From the NCBI RefSeq assembly GCF_900079725.1, contig NZ_LT599032.1, forward strand, positions 2,536,479-2,600,478: a stretch of 64,000 nt of DNA, in the 5' to 3' direction. Shown one piece after another: positions 55,818-63,871 of this stretch; position 1 is the stretch's first letter, and each line of letters begins with the position of its first letter. The stretch comes from an uncultured Dysgonomonas sp. GTDB lineage: Bacteria > Bacteroidota > Bacteroidia > Bacteroidales > Dysgonomonadaceae. The notes beneath the pieces are model-generated. The model saw only the letters and a list, made by a program, of their open reading frames with translations. It made no database searches and had not been told where the DNA came from. A program made the translations under genes and the position numbers.

Positions 55818-57713
55818 ATGACGGAGCCTTTGAAGCATGAATGCGGTATCGTAATGATACGCTTGCTAAAGCCGCTTGACTACTATCAAAAGAAGTACGG
55901 TACATGGCAGTATGGATTGAATAAATTATACCTGCTGATGGAAAAACAGCACAACCGTGGACAAGAAGGCGCGGGACTTGCTGTAGTAAAATTAGACTCA
56001 CCTCCGGGTAGCGAGTTTATATTCAGAGAAAGAGCTACAGGCTCAGGTGCCATATCGGAAATCTTCTCGAATGTATACAAGAATTACGAAAAAACATCCA
56101 GGGAAAAATTAAGTGATCCTGCATATGCCAGCCAATATCTGCCATTTGCAGGTGAATTATTTTTGGGGCATCTGCGTTACAGTACAACCGGCAAGAGTGG
56201 CATCTCATATGTACATCCATTTCTGCGTCGCAGTAACTGGCGATCGAGGAACCTTGCGTTAGCTGGGAACTTCAATATGACCAATGTTGATGAGCTGTTC
56301 GAAGCATTGGTAGCTGAAGGGCAACACCCACGTGACTACGCCGACACATTCGTTCTTCTCGAATCTCTCGGGCATCATCTCGACAGGGAAGTACAGTTCC
56401 AATATGACAAATTTGGCAAAGACCGAAAAGTAAAAGGAGAAGACCTGAACGACCTGATAGAAAAGAACCTCGATATACATTTCATGCTCAACAAAGCCAG
56501 TGAGAACTGGGACGGGGGATATACCATTGGCGGAATTATCGGCTGTGGCGACGGATTTGTATACAGAGACCCTGCCGGTATACGTCCGGCTTTCTACTAC
56601 CACGATGATGAGATTGTAGTAGTAGCATCGGAACGACCTGTAATTCAGACGGCGCTTAATCTCGATGTGGCCGAAGTAAAAGAACTTGATCCGGGACAGG
56701 CAATCATTGTTAAAAAGAGTGGACAGGTATTGTTTTCACAAATACAGGAACCACGGAATGTTTCCCCTTGCTCGTTCGAACGGATTTATTTTTCCCGAGG
56801 TTCGGATGCCGATATATACAACGAACGCAAAGATCTGGGTAAACTACTTCTGCCGCCTATTCTGAAAGCGATAGATAATGATATACAACATACGGTGTTC
56901 TCATTCATACCCAATACGGCTGAAGTTGCATTTTTCGGAATGACAGAGGCTCTCAACAAGCATATGAATGATGTAAAGCTAAAGAAAATTACCGAAAAGG
57001 GTTCATCCATTTCCGAAGAAGAACTGCAAAGGATATTATCTATGCGGGTACGCACCGAAAAGGTTGTTATCAAAGACATCAAGTTGCGGACTTTCATCGC
57101 ACAGGACGGTAGCCGGGATGATCTGGCGGCCCATGTCTATGATATAACATACGATTCGGTTCGCCCATATGAAGACAATCTGGTGGTGATAGATGATAGT
57201 ATAGTGCGGGGAACAACCCTCAAGCAAAGTATTATAAAAATACTAGACCGTCTGCACCCTAAAAAAATAGTTATCGTATCTTCATCTCCGCAGATCAGGT
57301 ATCCGGACTGCTATGGTATAGATATGTCGCGGATGAGTGAATTTGCTGCATTCAGAGCTGCTATCGAATTATTGAAAGAGAGAGGGATGCAATCGGTTAT
57401 AGACGATGTGTACCATAAATCTCTTGCACAAAAGAACAAGCCGAAAGAAGAGATAGTGAATTATGTAAAAGAAATTTACGCACCGTTCTCTAACGAAGAA
57501 ATATCGACCAAAATGGCCGAAATGCTTACGCCGAAAGGGACACAGGCTAAGATAGAAATTGTGTTCCAGACCATTGAAGATCTTCACAAAGCCAGCCCGA
57601 ATCACAAAGGGGATTGGTATTTTTCGGGTAATTACCCCACCCCGGGTGGCAACAGGATGGTGAATACTGCATTCCTGAATTATATAGAAGGAATAGACAA
57701 GAGGTCGTATTGA
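55818..57713 (+). CDS. Amidophosphoribosyltransferase-like protein (long PurF variant)
   Basis: A 631-residue protein with an N-terminal Ntn-hydrolase glutaminase (HECGIVMIR, Cys9, which would need loss of eight residues to become the nucleophile; HNRGQEGAGLA; GHLRYSTTG) and a phosphoribosyltransferase part (VVIDDSIVRGTTLKQSIIKIL, the PRPP motif). It is about 150 residues longer than classical PurF (470-510), with inserts in both parts. Classical PurF makes phosphoribosylamine, the first step of purine synthesis. This long form may be a paralog with the same or a changed reaction. AAGGAGA precedes the ATG. It has its own promoter and terminator. Confidence 0.85.
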   Translation: MTEPLKHECGIVMIRLLKPLDYYQKKYGTWQYGLNKLYLLMEKQHNRGQEGAGLAVVKLDSPPGSEFIFRERATGSGAISEIFSNVYKNYEKTSREKLSDPAYASQYLPFAGELFLGHLRYSTTGKSGISYVHPFLRRSNWRSRNLALAGNFNMTNVDELFEALVAEGQHPRDYADTFVLLESLGHHLDREVQFQYDKFGKDRKVKGEDLNDLIEKNLDIHFMLNKASENWDGGYTIGGIIGCGDGFVYRDPAGIRPAFYYHDDEIVVVASERPVIQTALNLDVAEVKELDPGQAIIVKKSGQVLFSQIQEPRNVSPCSFERIYFSRGSDADIYNERKDLGKLLLPPILKAIDNDIQHTVFSFIPNTAEVAFFGMTEALNKHMNDVKLKKITEKGSSISEEELQRILSMRVRTEKVVIKDIKLRTFIAQDGSRDDLAAHVYDITYDSVRPYEDNLVVIDDSIVRGTTLKQSIIKILDRLHPKKIVIVSSSPQIRYPDCYGIDMSRMSEFAAFRAAIELLKERGMQSVIDDVYHKSLAQKNKPKEEIVNYVKEIYAPFSNEEISTKMAEMLTPKGTQAKIEIVFQTIEDLHKASPNHKGDWYFSGNYPTPGGNRMVNTAFLNYIEGIDKRSY

Positions 57714-57735
57714 CTTTTATCAGACGATATCTGAC

Positions 57736-57777
57736 AAAACCGGGACTAAAGATTATACACTCTTTAGTCCCGGTTTT
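57736..57777 (+). terminator. Terminator of the PurF-like gene
   Basis: AAAACCGGGACTAAAGA pairs perfectly with TCTTTAGTCCCGGTTTT across an 8-base loop, with T-rich DNA after it. The rest of the 315-base gap (57714-58029) holds only the next gene's promoter. Confidence 0.95.
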
Positions 57778-57977
57778 TATATAAATTTATCATTTGGCGA
57801 ATAATAGCGACTGATGCTAAACTATCAGAAAATAAACCATTATACTTTCTTTATGATTATTTTTTTATCACATCTTTGTTGATTTTTATATCCGGCCTAT
57901 CTCATTGGAAACAAAGTAGATGTGCAATATATAATAGAATTTTTCGTAATAAGTTTTAAAATTAAGAAATATACATA

Positions 57978-57985
57978 TATATTTG
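57978..57985 (+). promoter_or_regulatory. -7 box (TATATTTG) for the 58.0-kb barrel gene
   Basis: A TAnnTTTG match 44 bases before the ATG at 58030. Confidence 0.6.
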
Positions 57986-58029
57986 CATCGTAAAACAAAC
58001 TTAAAAACGATCACATTAATTAGAAAATT

Positions 58030-58656
58030 ATGAAAAAATTATTACTAGTCAGCGCTTTGGCATTGTCATGCCTGTTTGCAAATGCACAAGATGGTCTTAA
58101 AGGAACTTGGTTTGTCGGAGGTCAGGTAGGCTTCGGAAGCGATAAATCATATACAACTTCTTCTGGTCAAGCACTAGAGAGAAAAGTTAATGATTTTACA
58201 GTTGCTCCTCTGGTGGGTACATTTGTTACACCATCTGTAGCTGTTGGGGCCGCTTTAGGTTTCGAATCGGGAAAAGTTAAAGTAGGAGGTGAACAAACAG
58301 AAAAGTCTACAGATTTCAGCATCATGCCTTTTGCCAGAAAATACTGGAACATCACTGGTGGACTTTATTTCTTCGGACAAGCAGCCCTTCCTCTTTCTTT
58401 CGGTAGTACTGAATATGGAAGCGGGGATAACAAACTGAAAGTAAACGACACTAATATTGCTGTAGCATTAGCTCCCGGCTTTGATTATATAATCAATGAC
58501 TGGATCTCAGTAGAAACATCTTTCACTATATTGAGTGCCCGTTACAATAGCTCTAAGCCTAAAGGTGGTGATAGCAGCAATTCTTTCAGATTCAATGGTA
58601 ATACACATGGAACTGAAATAGGTGATTTAACTATTGGTGTTAAATTCTTATTCTAA
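58030..58656 (+). CDS. Outer-membrane beta-barrel protein
   Basis: A 208-residue exported barrel. The signal peptide ends at NAQ (about residue 20). Strands such as GTWFVGGQVGFGSDKSYTT, VAVGAALGFESGKVKV, and the closing GDLTIGVKFLF point to an OmpA/OmpX-like eight-strand barrel. No peptidoglycan-binding domain is present. Cells often make such barrels in large amounts. A short GC-rich terminator follows, so it is a single-gene unit. Confidence 0.88.
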   Translation: MKKLLLVSALALSCLFANAQDGLKGTWFVGGQVGFGSDKSYTTSSGQALERKVNDFTVAPLVGTFVTPSVAVGAALGFESGKVKVGGEQTEKSTDFSIMPFARKYWNITGGLYFFGQAALPLSFGSTEYGSGDNKLKVNDTNIAVALAPGFDYIINDWISVETSFTILSARYNSSKPKGGDSSNSFRFNGNTHGTEIGDLTIGVKFLF

Positions 58657-58678
58657 GAATATCTTCTCAATTATATAG

Positions 58679-58701
58679 AAAGCCCGGAAATTCCGGGCTT
58701 T
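58679..58701 (+). terminator. Terminator of the 58.0-kb barrel gene
   Basis: AAAGCCCGGAA and TTCCGGGCTTT make a compact stem (inner pairs open as the loop), followed by CTTATTT. Confidence 0.8.
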
Positions 58702-58759
58702 CTTATTTCCGGGAATTATAAAAATCATTTTTTATTTATACGGAAACCAATAATTTATA

Positions 58760-58767
58760 TATCTTTG
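58760..58767 (+). promoter_or_regulatory. -7 box (TATCTTTG) for the 58.8-kb barrel gene
   Basis: A TAnnTTTG match 59 bases before the ATG at 58827. Confidence 0.55.
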
Positions 58768-58826
58768 TTTCATATATATATCTTATTTATACAAATTAAA
58801 CTACATAATCTTAACCAAAGTATTTT

Positions 58827-59528
58827 ATGAGACAAATAATCAAAATTACCTTAGCGTCAATATTATTGATAGCAGGCTTGTCTGCTAATGCACAGGAGAA
58901 AAAATTCTTATTCGGGGTCAAAGCCGGATTCGTATTCTCAGATCTTAGTGAGTATTCTTACAATACTAAAATAAAGCATTCGTTTACCGGAGGGCTGACA
59001 TTCGACTATTTCCTCAATCGCGACCTGTATCTTTCTTCTGCTATCGAATTTGCTAACAAGGGTGCTAAATACGATCTGCTGAACAAAGATGAAAACGAGG
59101 GTACAAGCCTAAGTATTAAAAAATCGACAGTAGCTGCTAATTACCTACAGATTCCGGTACATGTGGGATACAAGATCGACTTATCCGAAAAAACAAGACT
59201 GATGGTACAGGCCGGTCCCTATATAGCTTACGGTATTGACGGGCAAACAGAGCTGGGTGACGAAGTTGTTATAAGAACACCGGAAGGAACTACTACTATG
59301 AACCTGAATGATTACATAAAAATGATTGACGGATGGAGAAGGGGAGAGGAGACCTTCAGTGATACGCATTTCCGTGAATTTGACTGGGGTATTGGTATTG
59401 GTCTGGGTGTAGAATATGAGCATGTGAATATATCTTTTAAATATGACTTTGGGTTATATGATATATCACGAGAAGATAAGAAAGTAAAAAACAGGAATGC
59501 TTATGTCACTTTAGGATATAAGTTCTGA
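58827..59528 (+). CDS. Outer-membrane beta-barrel protein (PorT-like)
   Basis: A 233-residue exported barrel. The signal peptide ends at NAQ (about residue 22), followed by KKFLFGVKAGFVFSDLSEYSYN and strands ending in the C-terminal NAYVTLGYKF, a PF13568-type pattern. Its terminator was at 59545-59563 plus 60991-61010 and is now split by the IS, so its mRNA may run into the element. Function unknown. Confidence 0.88.
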   Translation: MRQIIKITLASILLIAGLSANAQEKKFLFGVKAGFVFSDLSEYSYNTKIKHSFTGGLTFDYFLNRDLYLSSAIEFANKGAKYDLLNKDENEGTSLSIKKSTVAANYLQIPVHVGYKIDLSEKTRLMVQAGPYIAYGIDGQTELGDEVVIRTPEGTTTMNLNDYIKMIDGWRRGEETFSDTHFREFDWGIGIGLGVEYEHVNISFKYDFGLYDISREDKKVKNRNAYVTLGYKF

Positions 59529-59534
59529 TCATTC

Positions 59535-59565
59535 TTTGATATAAAAATAAAGCCCGGTATCTTTG
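59535..59565 (+). promoter_or_regulatory. Hybrid promoter at the IS left junction
   Basis: TTTG at 59535-59538, a 19-base spacer and TATCTTTG at 59558-59565 match the Bacteroidota consensus (TTTG-N19-21-TAnnTTTG). The last two bases of the -7 box belong to the IS; the rest is host DNA. It points into orfA. Confidence 0.6.
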
Positions 59566-59572
59566 AAGTGAG

Positions 59573-59601
59573 CCCCAAAGTTTGGACAAAAAACTTTGGG
59601 G
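59573..59601 (+). terminator. Hairpin inside the IS left end
   Basis: CCCCAAAGTTT pairs perfectly with AAACTTTGGGG across GGACAAA, followed by TTTATTT, 7 bases before the orfA ATG. It may block transcription or translation coming from outside. Confidence 0.65.
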
Positions 59602-59608
59602 TTTATTT

Positions 59609-60130
59609 ATGAATAAAACACATTCCTTTTCCGACCGTCTCATGTATATGCATCTGCTTGAAGACGGTTACAGTATCAATTACGTAAGTACAAAGTATGG
59701 GATCGGTTTTAAGCTCTTAACTTGTTTGTGGATTCAGTATAAGCAGCATGGTTTAGAAGCCTTACGCAAAAAGAAGAATATTTGTGCAAGTGGAGAGCTA
59801 AAGCGTACAATAGTCTCCGATATTGAAAATAATCATTTATCTTTGGTTGAAGCTTCGTTAAAATATGGAGCAAGCGACAGCCGTATATCCACTTGGCTAC
59901 GGATAGCCAGAACTGACGGTTTGAATGCGCTTGATATTACAAAAAAACGAGGCCGCGCAAAAGGTATGGGAAGACCTAAGAAGAAAGCACCTGAGACGGA
60001 ACTCGAAAAGCTCCGTGAAGAGAATCTTAAGCTCAAAATAGAGAATGAGCTATTAAAAAAAGTGAAAGCCTTAGTCGAAGAAAAGGAAGCCCGTCTACGC
60101 AAGATTGGGCGCAAGCCATCCAAGGACTAA
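59609..60130 (+). CDS. IS3-family transposase OrfA
   Basis: A 173-residue DNA-binding protein. The N-terminus is a helix-turn-helix (FSDRLMYMHLLEDGYSINYVSTKYGI), a second one follows (SLVEASLKYGASDSRISTWLRI), and the C-terminus is a leucine zipper (LEKLREENLKLKIENELLKK). ATG 59609 is chosen; a TTG upstream lies inside the terminal hairpin. Near the end, at 60055-60061, seven A residues in A-AAA-AAA-G register give a classical -1 slip site toward OrfB. Confidence 0.93.
   Translation: MNKTHSFSDRLMYMHLLEDGYSINYVSTKYGIGFKLLTCLWIQYKQHGLEALRKKKNICASGELKRTIVSDIENNHLSLVEASLKYGASDSRISTWLRIARTDGLNALDITKKRGRAKGMGRPKKKAPETELEKLREENLKLKIENELLKKVKALVEEKEARLRKIGRKPSKD
60055..60061 (+). promoter_or_regulatory. 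Programmed -1 frameshift site
   Basis: A AAA AAA G in the OrfA frame. A -1 slip continues as AGT GAA AGC..., which stays open through to the orfB ATG and beyond, making an OrfAB fusion. Confidence 0.75.
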
Positions 60131-60174
60131 GGCAGAAAGGTCATGATCTTCAAACAATACTGAGGATCCATGGG

Positions 60175-60951
60175 ATGGCTCGCTCAACCTTCTATTATCA
60201 TATATCCCGTATTAACAGCACAGACAAATATGCTGATATAAGAAAACGTATAGTTGATATTTTTGAAGCTCACCACAAACGTTATGGGTATCGTCGGGTG
60301 TATATGCAGCTCCTAAATGAGGGATATTTGATTAATCATAAGACGGTGCAAAAACTTATGGCAGAAATGCATCTGAAATCAAAAGTCCGTAAGGTAAAAT
60401 ATAAGTCATATAAAGGAGAAGTTGGCAGGATTGCTCCTAACGTACTTAATCGTGACTTTAAAGCTGAAAAGCCATACCGAAAATGGGCTACAGATGTTAC
60501 TGAATTTAAAATTGAGGGTAAGAAGGCATATCTTTCTCCTATTATTGATATGTTCAATGGGGAAATCATATCTTATACCATATCCGACAGTCCTGATTTA
60601 AAGATGGTTATGGATATGATAAAAAAGGCTCAAAATAAAGTGAACATAACCGGCGAACTTATTTTGCACTCAGATCAGGGATATCATTATCAACATAAGC
60701 AATATCAGATGACACTTAAAAAGAATGGAATTATACAAAGCATGTCTCGCAAAGGTAATTGTTTGGATAACGCTGTTATGGAGAATTTCTTTGGCATTAT
60801 GAAGTCTGAATTACTATATTTGAAGAAATTTAAGAGCATCAGTGAGTTTAAAAAGGAACTGACAGAATACATCGAGTATTATAATAATGAGAGAATCAAA
60901 CTTAAATTAAAAGGAAAGAGCCCGGTAAAATACCGAACTCTATACACTTGA
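60175..60951 (+). CDS. IS3-family transposase OrfB (DDE integrase core)
   Basis: A 258-residue catalytic part, counted from ATG 60175, although the working protein is probably the OrfAB fusion. The DDE residues are D107 (WATDVTEF), D167 (LHSDQGYHY) and E203 (NAVMENFFG), with exactly 35 residues between the last two, as in the IS3/IS150 group. HHKRYGYRRVYMQL is the typical HTH_21 region. No breaks are seen. Confidence 0.95.
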   Translation: MARSTFYYHISRINSTDKYADIRKRIVDIFEAHHKRYGYRRVYMQLLNEGYLINHKTVQKLMAEMHLKSKVRKVKYKSYKGEVGRIAPNVLNRDFKAEKPYRKWATDVTEFKIEGKKAYLSPIIDMFNGEIISYTISDSPDLKMVMDMIKKAQNKVNITGELILHSDQGYHYQHKQYQMTLKKNGIIQSMSRKGNCLDNAVMENFFGIMKSELLYLKKFKSISEFKKELTEYIEYYNNERIKLKLKGKSPVKYRTLYT

Positions 60952-61008
60952 ATTTTTTATTAATCCGTCCAACTTTTTGGGGTCAGATCACTTACCGGGC
61001 TTTATTTT

Positions 61009-62307
61009 TTACTTCAGTAAGTATTGCTTGAAATCAGCAAATTCTTTACTCATGTCTATGCTTTGTTTTTTCCCTTTCATAAAAGCCTGTAACTTTTCAG
61101 GAATAGCCACCTGCCTGCCTATGATACCTTCTACTGTTTCAAGAAATTTGGCAGGGTGCGCTGTTTCAAGGAAAACACCTGTTTCACCCGGCTGCAATTC
61201 ATCTTTTAATGCCTGATAGCCGCATGCGCCATGAGGATCGAGTAAATAGCCGGTCTCATCATAGGTGGATTTTACTATCTTCTTTATACAATCATCATTG
61301 TACCATTCTCCCGATATGTCTCTCTTTATCTCGTTCAATGACTTACCGTAAAGGTCGAGCACGCGGACAAAATTGCTGGGGTTCCCCACATCCATGGCAT
61401 TCGCAATTGTCTGTACAGAAGGACGCGGATTATACTCTCCGGTTTGCAAATATTTATAGAAAATATCATTGCTGTTATTTGCTGCAATAAAACGCTTTAC
61501 AGGCAATCCCATCCGTTTGGCTATCAATCCGGCAGTAATATTACCAAAGTTGCCGCTAGGCACCGAAAACACTACATTTCCGGCTTTCCCCTGCTTGGCA
61601 AGTTGAGCATAGGCATGGAAATAATAAAATGCCTGAGGGAGGAACCTGGCTACATTAATGGAATTGGCAGAAGTCAGATTAAGCTTCCGGTTCAGTTCTT
61701 CATCCAGAAAGGCGGCTTTTACCAACGCCTGACAGTCATCGAATGTCCCCTCTATTTCTATTGCTGTTATATTCCGGCCTAATGTGGTAAACTGGCATTC
61801 CTGTATCTGGCTTACTTTCCCTTTTGGATAGAGAACATATACATGGATACCTTCCACTCCCAAAAATCCGTTTGCGACAGCACTACCCGTATCTCCCGAT
61901 GTGGCCACCAGGACTTTCACGTCTTTCTGTCCTTGCTTCTTAATGAAATAGCCTAGCAGACGAGCCATGAAACGCCCTCCCACATCTTTAAACGCAAGAG
62001 TAGGACCATGAAAGAGCTCAAGGCTGTATATATTATCTTTTACATGTACTACAGGAGTGTCGAAATTAAGGGTGTCGTAAACAATACTCTTGAGTGTATC
62101 GCGCTCTATATCTTCTCCAAAGAAAGCATCGGCGACTGTATATGCTATCTCCTGAAAACTCATATTGCCTATATTTTCAAAAAAAGATTGAGGCAATTCT
62201 TTTATAGTTTCGGGCATATAGAGCCCGTTGTCAGGAGCCAGCCCTTTAACTACTGCTTCTTGCAAGCTGACTTCCGGCGCATTCTTATTTGTACTGTAAT
62301 ACTTCAT
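61009..62307 (-). CDS. thrC: Threonine synthase
   Basis: A 432-residue PLP enzyme converting O-phosphohomoserine to threonine. The PLP lysine is in the segment GPTLAFKDVGGRFMARLL (about Lys 110). The phosphate-binding loop is ATSGDTGSAVANGF. SVPSGNFGNITAGLIAKRMGLP is conserved too. It is of the short (bacterial/fungal-like) class. It has a -7 box just before the ATG and no thrA or thrB nearby. Its terminator was the one now split by the IS. Confidence 0.97.
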   Translation of the reverse strand: MKYYSTNKNAPEVSLQEAVVKGLAPDNGLYMPETIKELPQSFFENIGNMSFQEIAYTVADAFFGEDIERDTLKSIVYDTLNFDTPVVHVKDNIYSLELFHGPTLAFKDVGGRFMARLLGYFIKKQGQKDVKVLVATSGDTGSAVANGFLGVEGIHVYVLYPKGKVSQIQECQFTTLGRNITAIEIEGTFDDCQALVKAAFLDEELNRKLNLTSANSINVARFLPQAFYYFHAYAQLAKQGKAGNVVFSVPSGNFGNITAGLIAKRMGLPVKRFIAANNSNDIFYKYLQTGEYNPRPSVQTIANAMDVGNPSNFVRVLDLYGKSLNEIKRDISGEWYNDDCIKKIVKSTYDETGYLLDPHGACGYQALKDELQPGETGVFLETAHPAKFLETVEGIIGRQVAIPEKLQAFMKGKKQSIDMSKEFADFKQYLLK

Positions 62308-62326
62308 TTTACATTAATTTGAGAGA

Positions 62327-62334
62327 CAAAAATA
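62327..62334 (-). promoter_or_regulatory. -7 box (TATTTTTG) for thrC
   Basis: A TAnnTTTG match on the minus strand 20 bases before the thrC ATG. Confidence 0.6.
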
Positions 62335-62597
62335 ATAAAATGAAAGAGAAGAGACAAACGAATAAACATTATATTCGAATCTCATTATTTTGATTGACAA
62401 ATATTTCGAACTATTATTCATGCCAATCAGTAGTTGAGGTGATTATTGTAGGATAGAAACGTTCGTTTTTAGTTACAAGTTACTACGCTCCGTGGGCAGT
62501 TACGAGTTACGAGTCGGCTGACGCACGTGGGGCTAAAGCATGAAGAGCCTCTGTCTGTCGACGCATCGCAATCCCGGCCTCGTCCCTCAGGCGGGGC

Positions 62598-62713
62598 ACC
62601 CAATCCGCAAAGCGGAGGTGTAGGGCAAAATACGGTAGCTGCTATACCCGGCTGATAATCCGGCTATAGATGATTCTGTATTATTTTGCCCCACCGGAGC
62701 TGCGGTTTTGGGT
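62598..62713. repeat. GC-rich imperfect fold-back
   Basis: Outer arms 62598-62633 and 62678-62713 are imperfect inverted copies (shared ACCCAA, CCGC, GGTG and GGGCAAAATA). An inner stem TATACCCGG/CCGGCTATA lies at 62643-62668 with one mismatch. The pairing extends weakly outward. No gene is seen in the 600-base gap that holds it. Confidence 0.65.
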
Positions 62714-62730
62714 CGCCGGGGGATGCAGCC

Positions 62731-62774
62731 TTGATTTTTGTAACTTTTTATCAAGAAAAAGTTAAGAAAAACAA
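62731..62774. repeat. AT-rich hairpin beside the fold-back
   Basis: TAACTTTTT-ATCAAG-AAAAAGTTA is a perfect 9-bp stem (62741-62764) and extends to 19 bp with three mismatches. Confidence 0.6.
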
Positions 62775-62905
62775 GCCGGACGGCGCGTAGAAAAATAGAA
62801 TATTCAGATCCAGCTGCTGATTCACATTATTCAGAAAAAAATATGACTAGACTTGTCAATTCCTTTTATTTTCTGAATATCTGGATAGAATATCTCTATT
62901 TTTAC

Positions 62906-62913
62906 TACTTTTG
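62906..62913 (+). promoter_or_regulatory. -7 box (TACTTTTG) for cdsA
   Basis: A TAnnTTTG match. The transcript would start near 62920, 20 bases before the TTG start. Confidence 0.6.
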
Positions 62914-62940
62914 TTACGTTATAATGAAAAAAGAAACACC

Positions 62941-63783
62941 TTGAAATTACCTAATATTGTTGTCCGTATCCTTGCCGGAGCCGTATTCATCGGCTTGTTA
63001 CTGGGTGGAATACTCATAAATGAGTACACTTTTGTTGTCATATTCTCATTACTTATTGTATTATGTCTGTATGAATTTTACGGATTGATAGAAAAAGCTG
63101 TAAAAGTTCCTGTTATCCGGCCATGGAATATATTAGGAGGATTTTTTCTTTTTTTAGGAGGATTTTACTATTGTGTTTATTCATCATCTGCACTTGCTTT
63201 TGTTCCGTATATGATTTATCTGATAGTCCTTTTCATCAGTGAATTGTACATGAAACGTGAGAATCCTATTCAGTCTTTATCCTATTCGCTGCTTGGGCAG
63301 GTTTATATTGCAGGCCCTTTGGCTCTGACAAATTATCTTGTATTTGCTTATGAACCCGGAAGTTACCATTATGTATATATTCTGGCTCTGCTGGTAACTA
63401 TATGGGTGAACGATACTTTTGCCTATCTTACAGGGATGGCTTTTGGAAAGCATCGCTTGTTTGAGCGTATATCTCCTAAGAAGTCATGGGAGGGATTCGT
63501 TGGCGGAGCAATGGTAGCTATAGCCTCTTCTCTTATTTTTGCGCACTTTTTCACCAATCTCTCCACTGTCGCATGGCTTGGCTTTGCAGCTGTAGTAGTC
63601 GTATTCGGAACCTGGGGCGACCTCTTCGAGTCACTTATAAAACGTACCTTGGGAGTAAAAGATTCGGGTAATATGATACCCGGACACGGCGGCATTCTTG
63701 ACCGTTTCGACAGTACGATACTGGCTATTCCGGCAGTGTGTGTCTATTTATTATTGATCGATTCGTTTATTTCTTGTATATAA
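62941..63783 (+). CDS. cdsA: Phosphatidate cytidylyltransferase
   Basis: A 280-residue, eight-helix inner-membrane enzyme making CDP-diacylglycerol from CTP and phosphatidate. The family signature is present as SLIKRTLGVKDSGNMIPGHGG followed by ILDRFDS (read in two parts). The frame reads TLKLPNIVVRILAGAVF and has no ATG near. TTG 62941 is taken as start. An ATG at 62924 is out of frame by one base and opens a six-codon frame ending at TGA 62942-62944; one more A in its A6 run would place it in frame (MKKRNTLKLP). plsC upstream in the window makes its substrate. Confidence 0.93.
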   Translation: MKLPNIVVRILAGAVFIGLLLGGILINEYTFVVIFSLLIVLCLYEFYGLIEKAVKVPVIRPWNILGGFFLFLGGFYYCVYSSSALAFVPYMIYLIVLFISELYMKRENPIQSLSYSLLGQVYIAGPLALTNYLVFAYEPGSYHYVYILALLVTIWVNDTFAYLTGMAFGKHRLFERISPKKSWEGFVGGAMVAIASSLIFAHFFTNLSTVAWLGFAAVVVVFGTWGDLFESLIKRTLGVKDSGNMIPGHGGILDRFDSTILAIPAVCVYLLLIDSFISCI

Positions 63784-63806
63784 ATTATTAAGATTAAAGA
63801 TTTTAA

Positions 63807-63838
63807 TTTGTCAATTGAAAACAAATTATCTACATTTG
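63807..63838 (+). promoter_or_regulatory. Promoter (TTTG-N20-TACATTTG) before the right-edge frame
   Basis: TTTG at 63807-63810, a 20-base spacer and TACATTTG at 63831-63838: a full match to the Bacteroidota consensus, 33 bases before ATG 63872. Confidence 0.55.
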
Positions 63839-63871
63839 TTGCAACAAAACAGAACACATAATTCTATTTTA

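Larger units (their letters stand above)
59564..60990 (+). mobile_element. IS3-family insertion sequence (IS150-like), complete
   Basis: A 1427-bp element bounded by 24-bp imperfect inverted repeats (TGAAGTGAGCCCC... at 59564 and the complement of ...GGGGTCAGATCA ending at 60990; 18 of 24 match), with a 3-bp target duplication CTT at 59561-59563 and 60991-60993. It carries orfA and orfB in the usual order with a -1 frame relation. Both frames are open, so it may still be active. It split the loop of a terminator between two convergent host genes. Confidence 0.93.
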
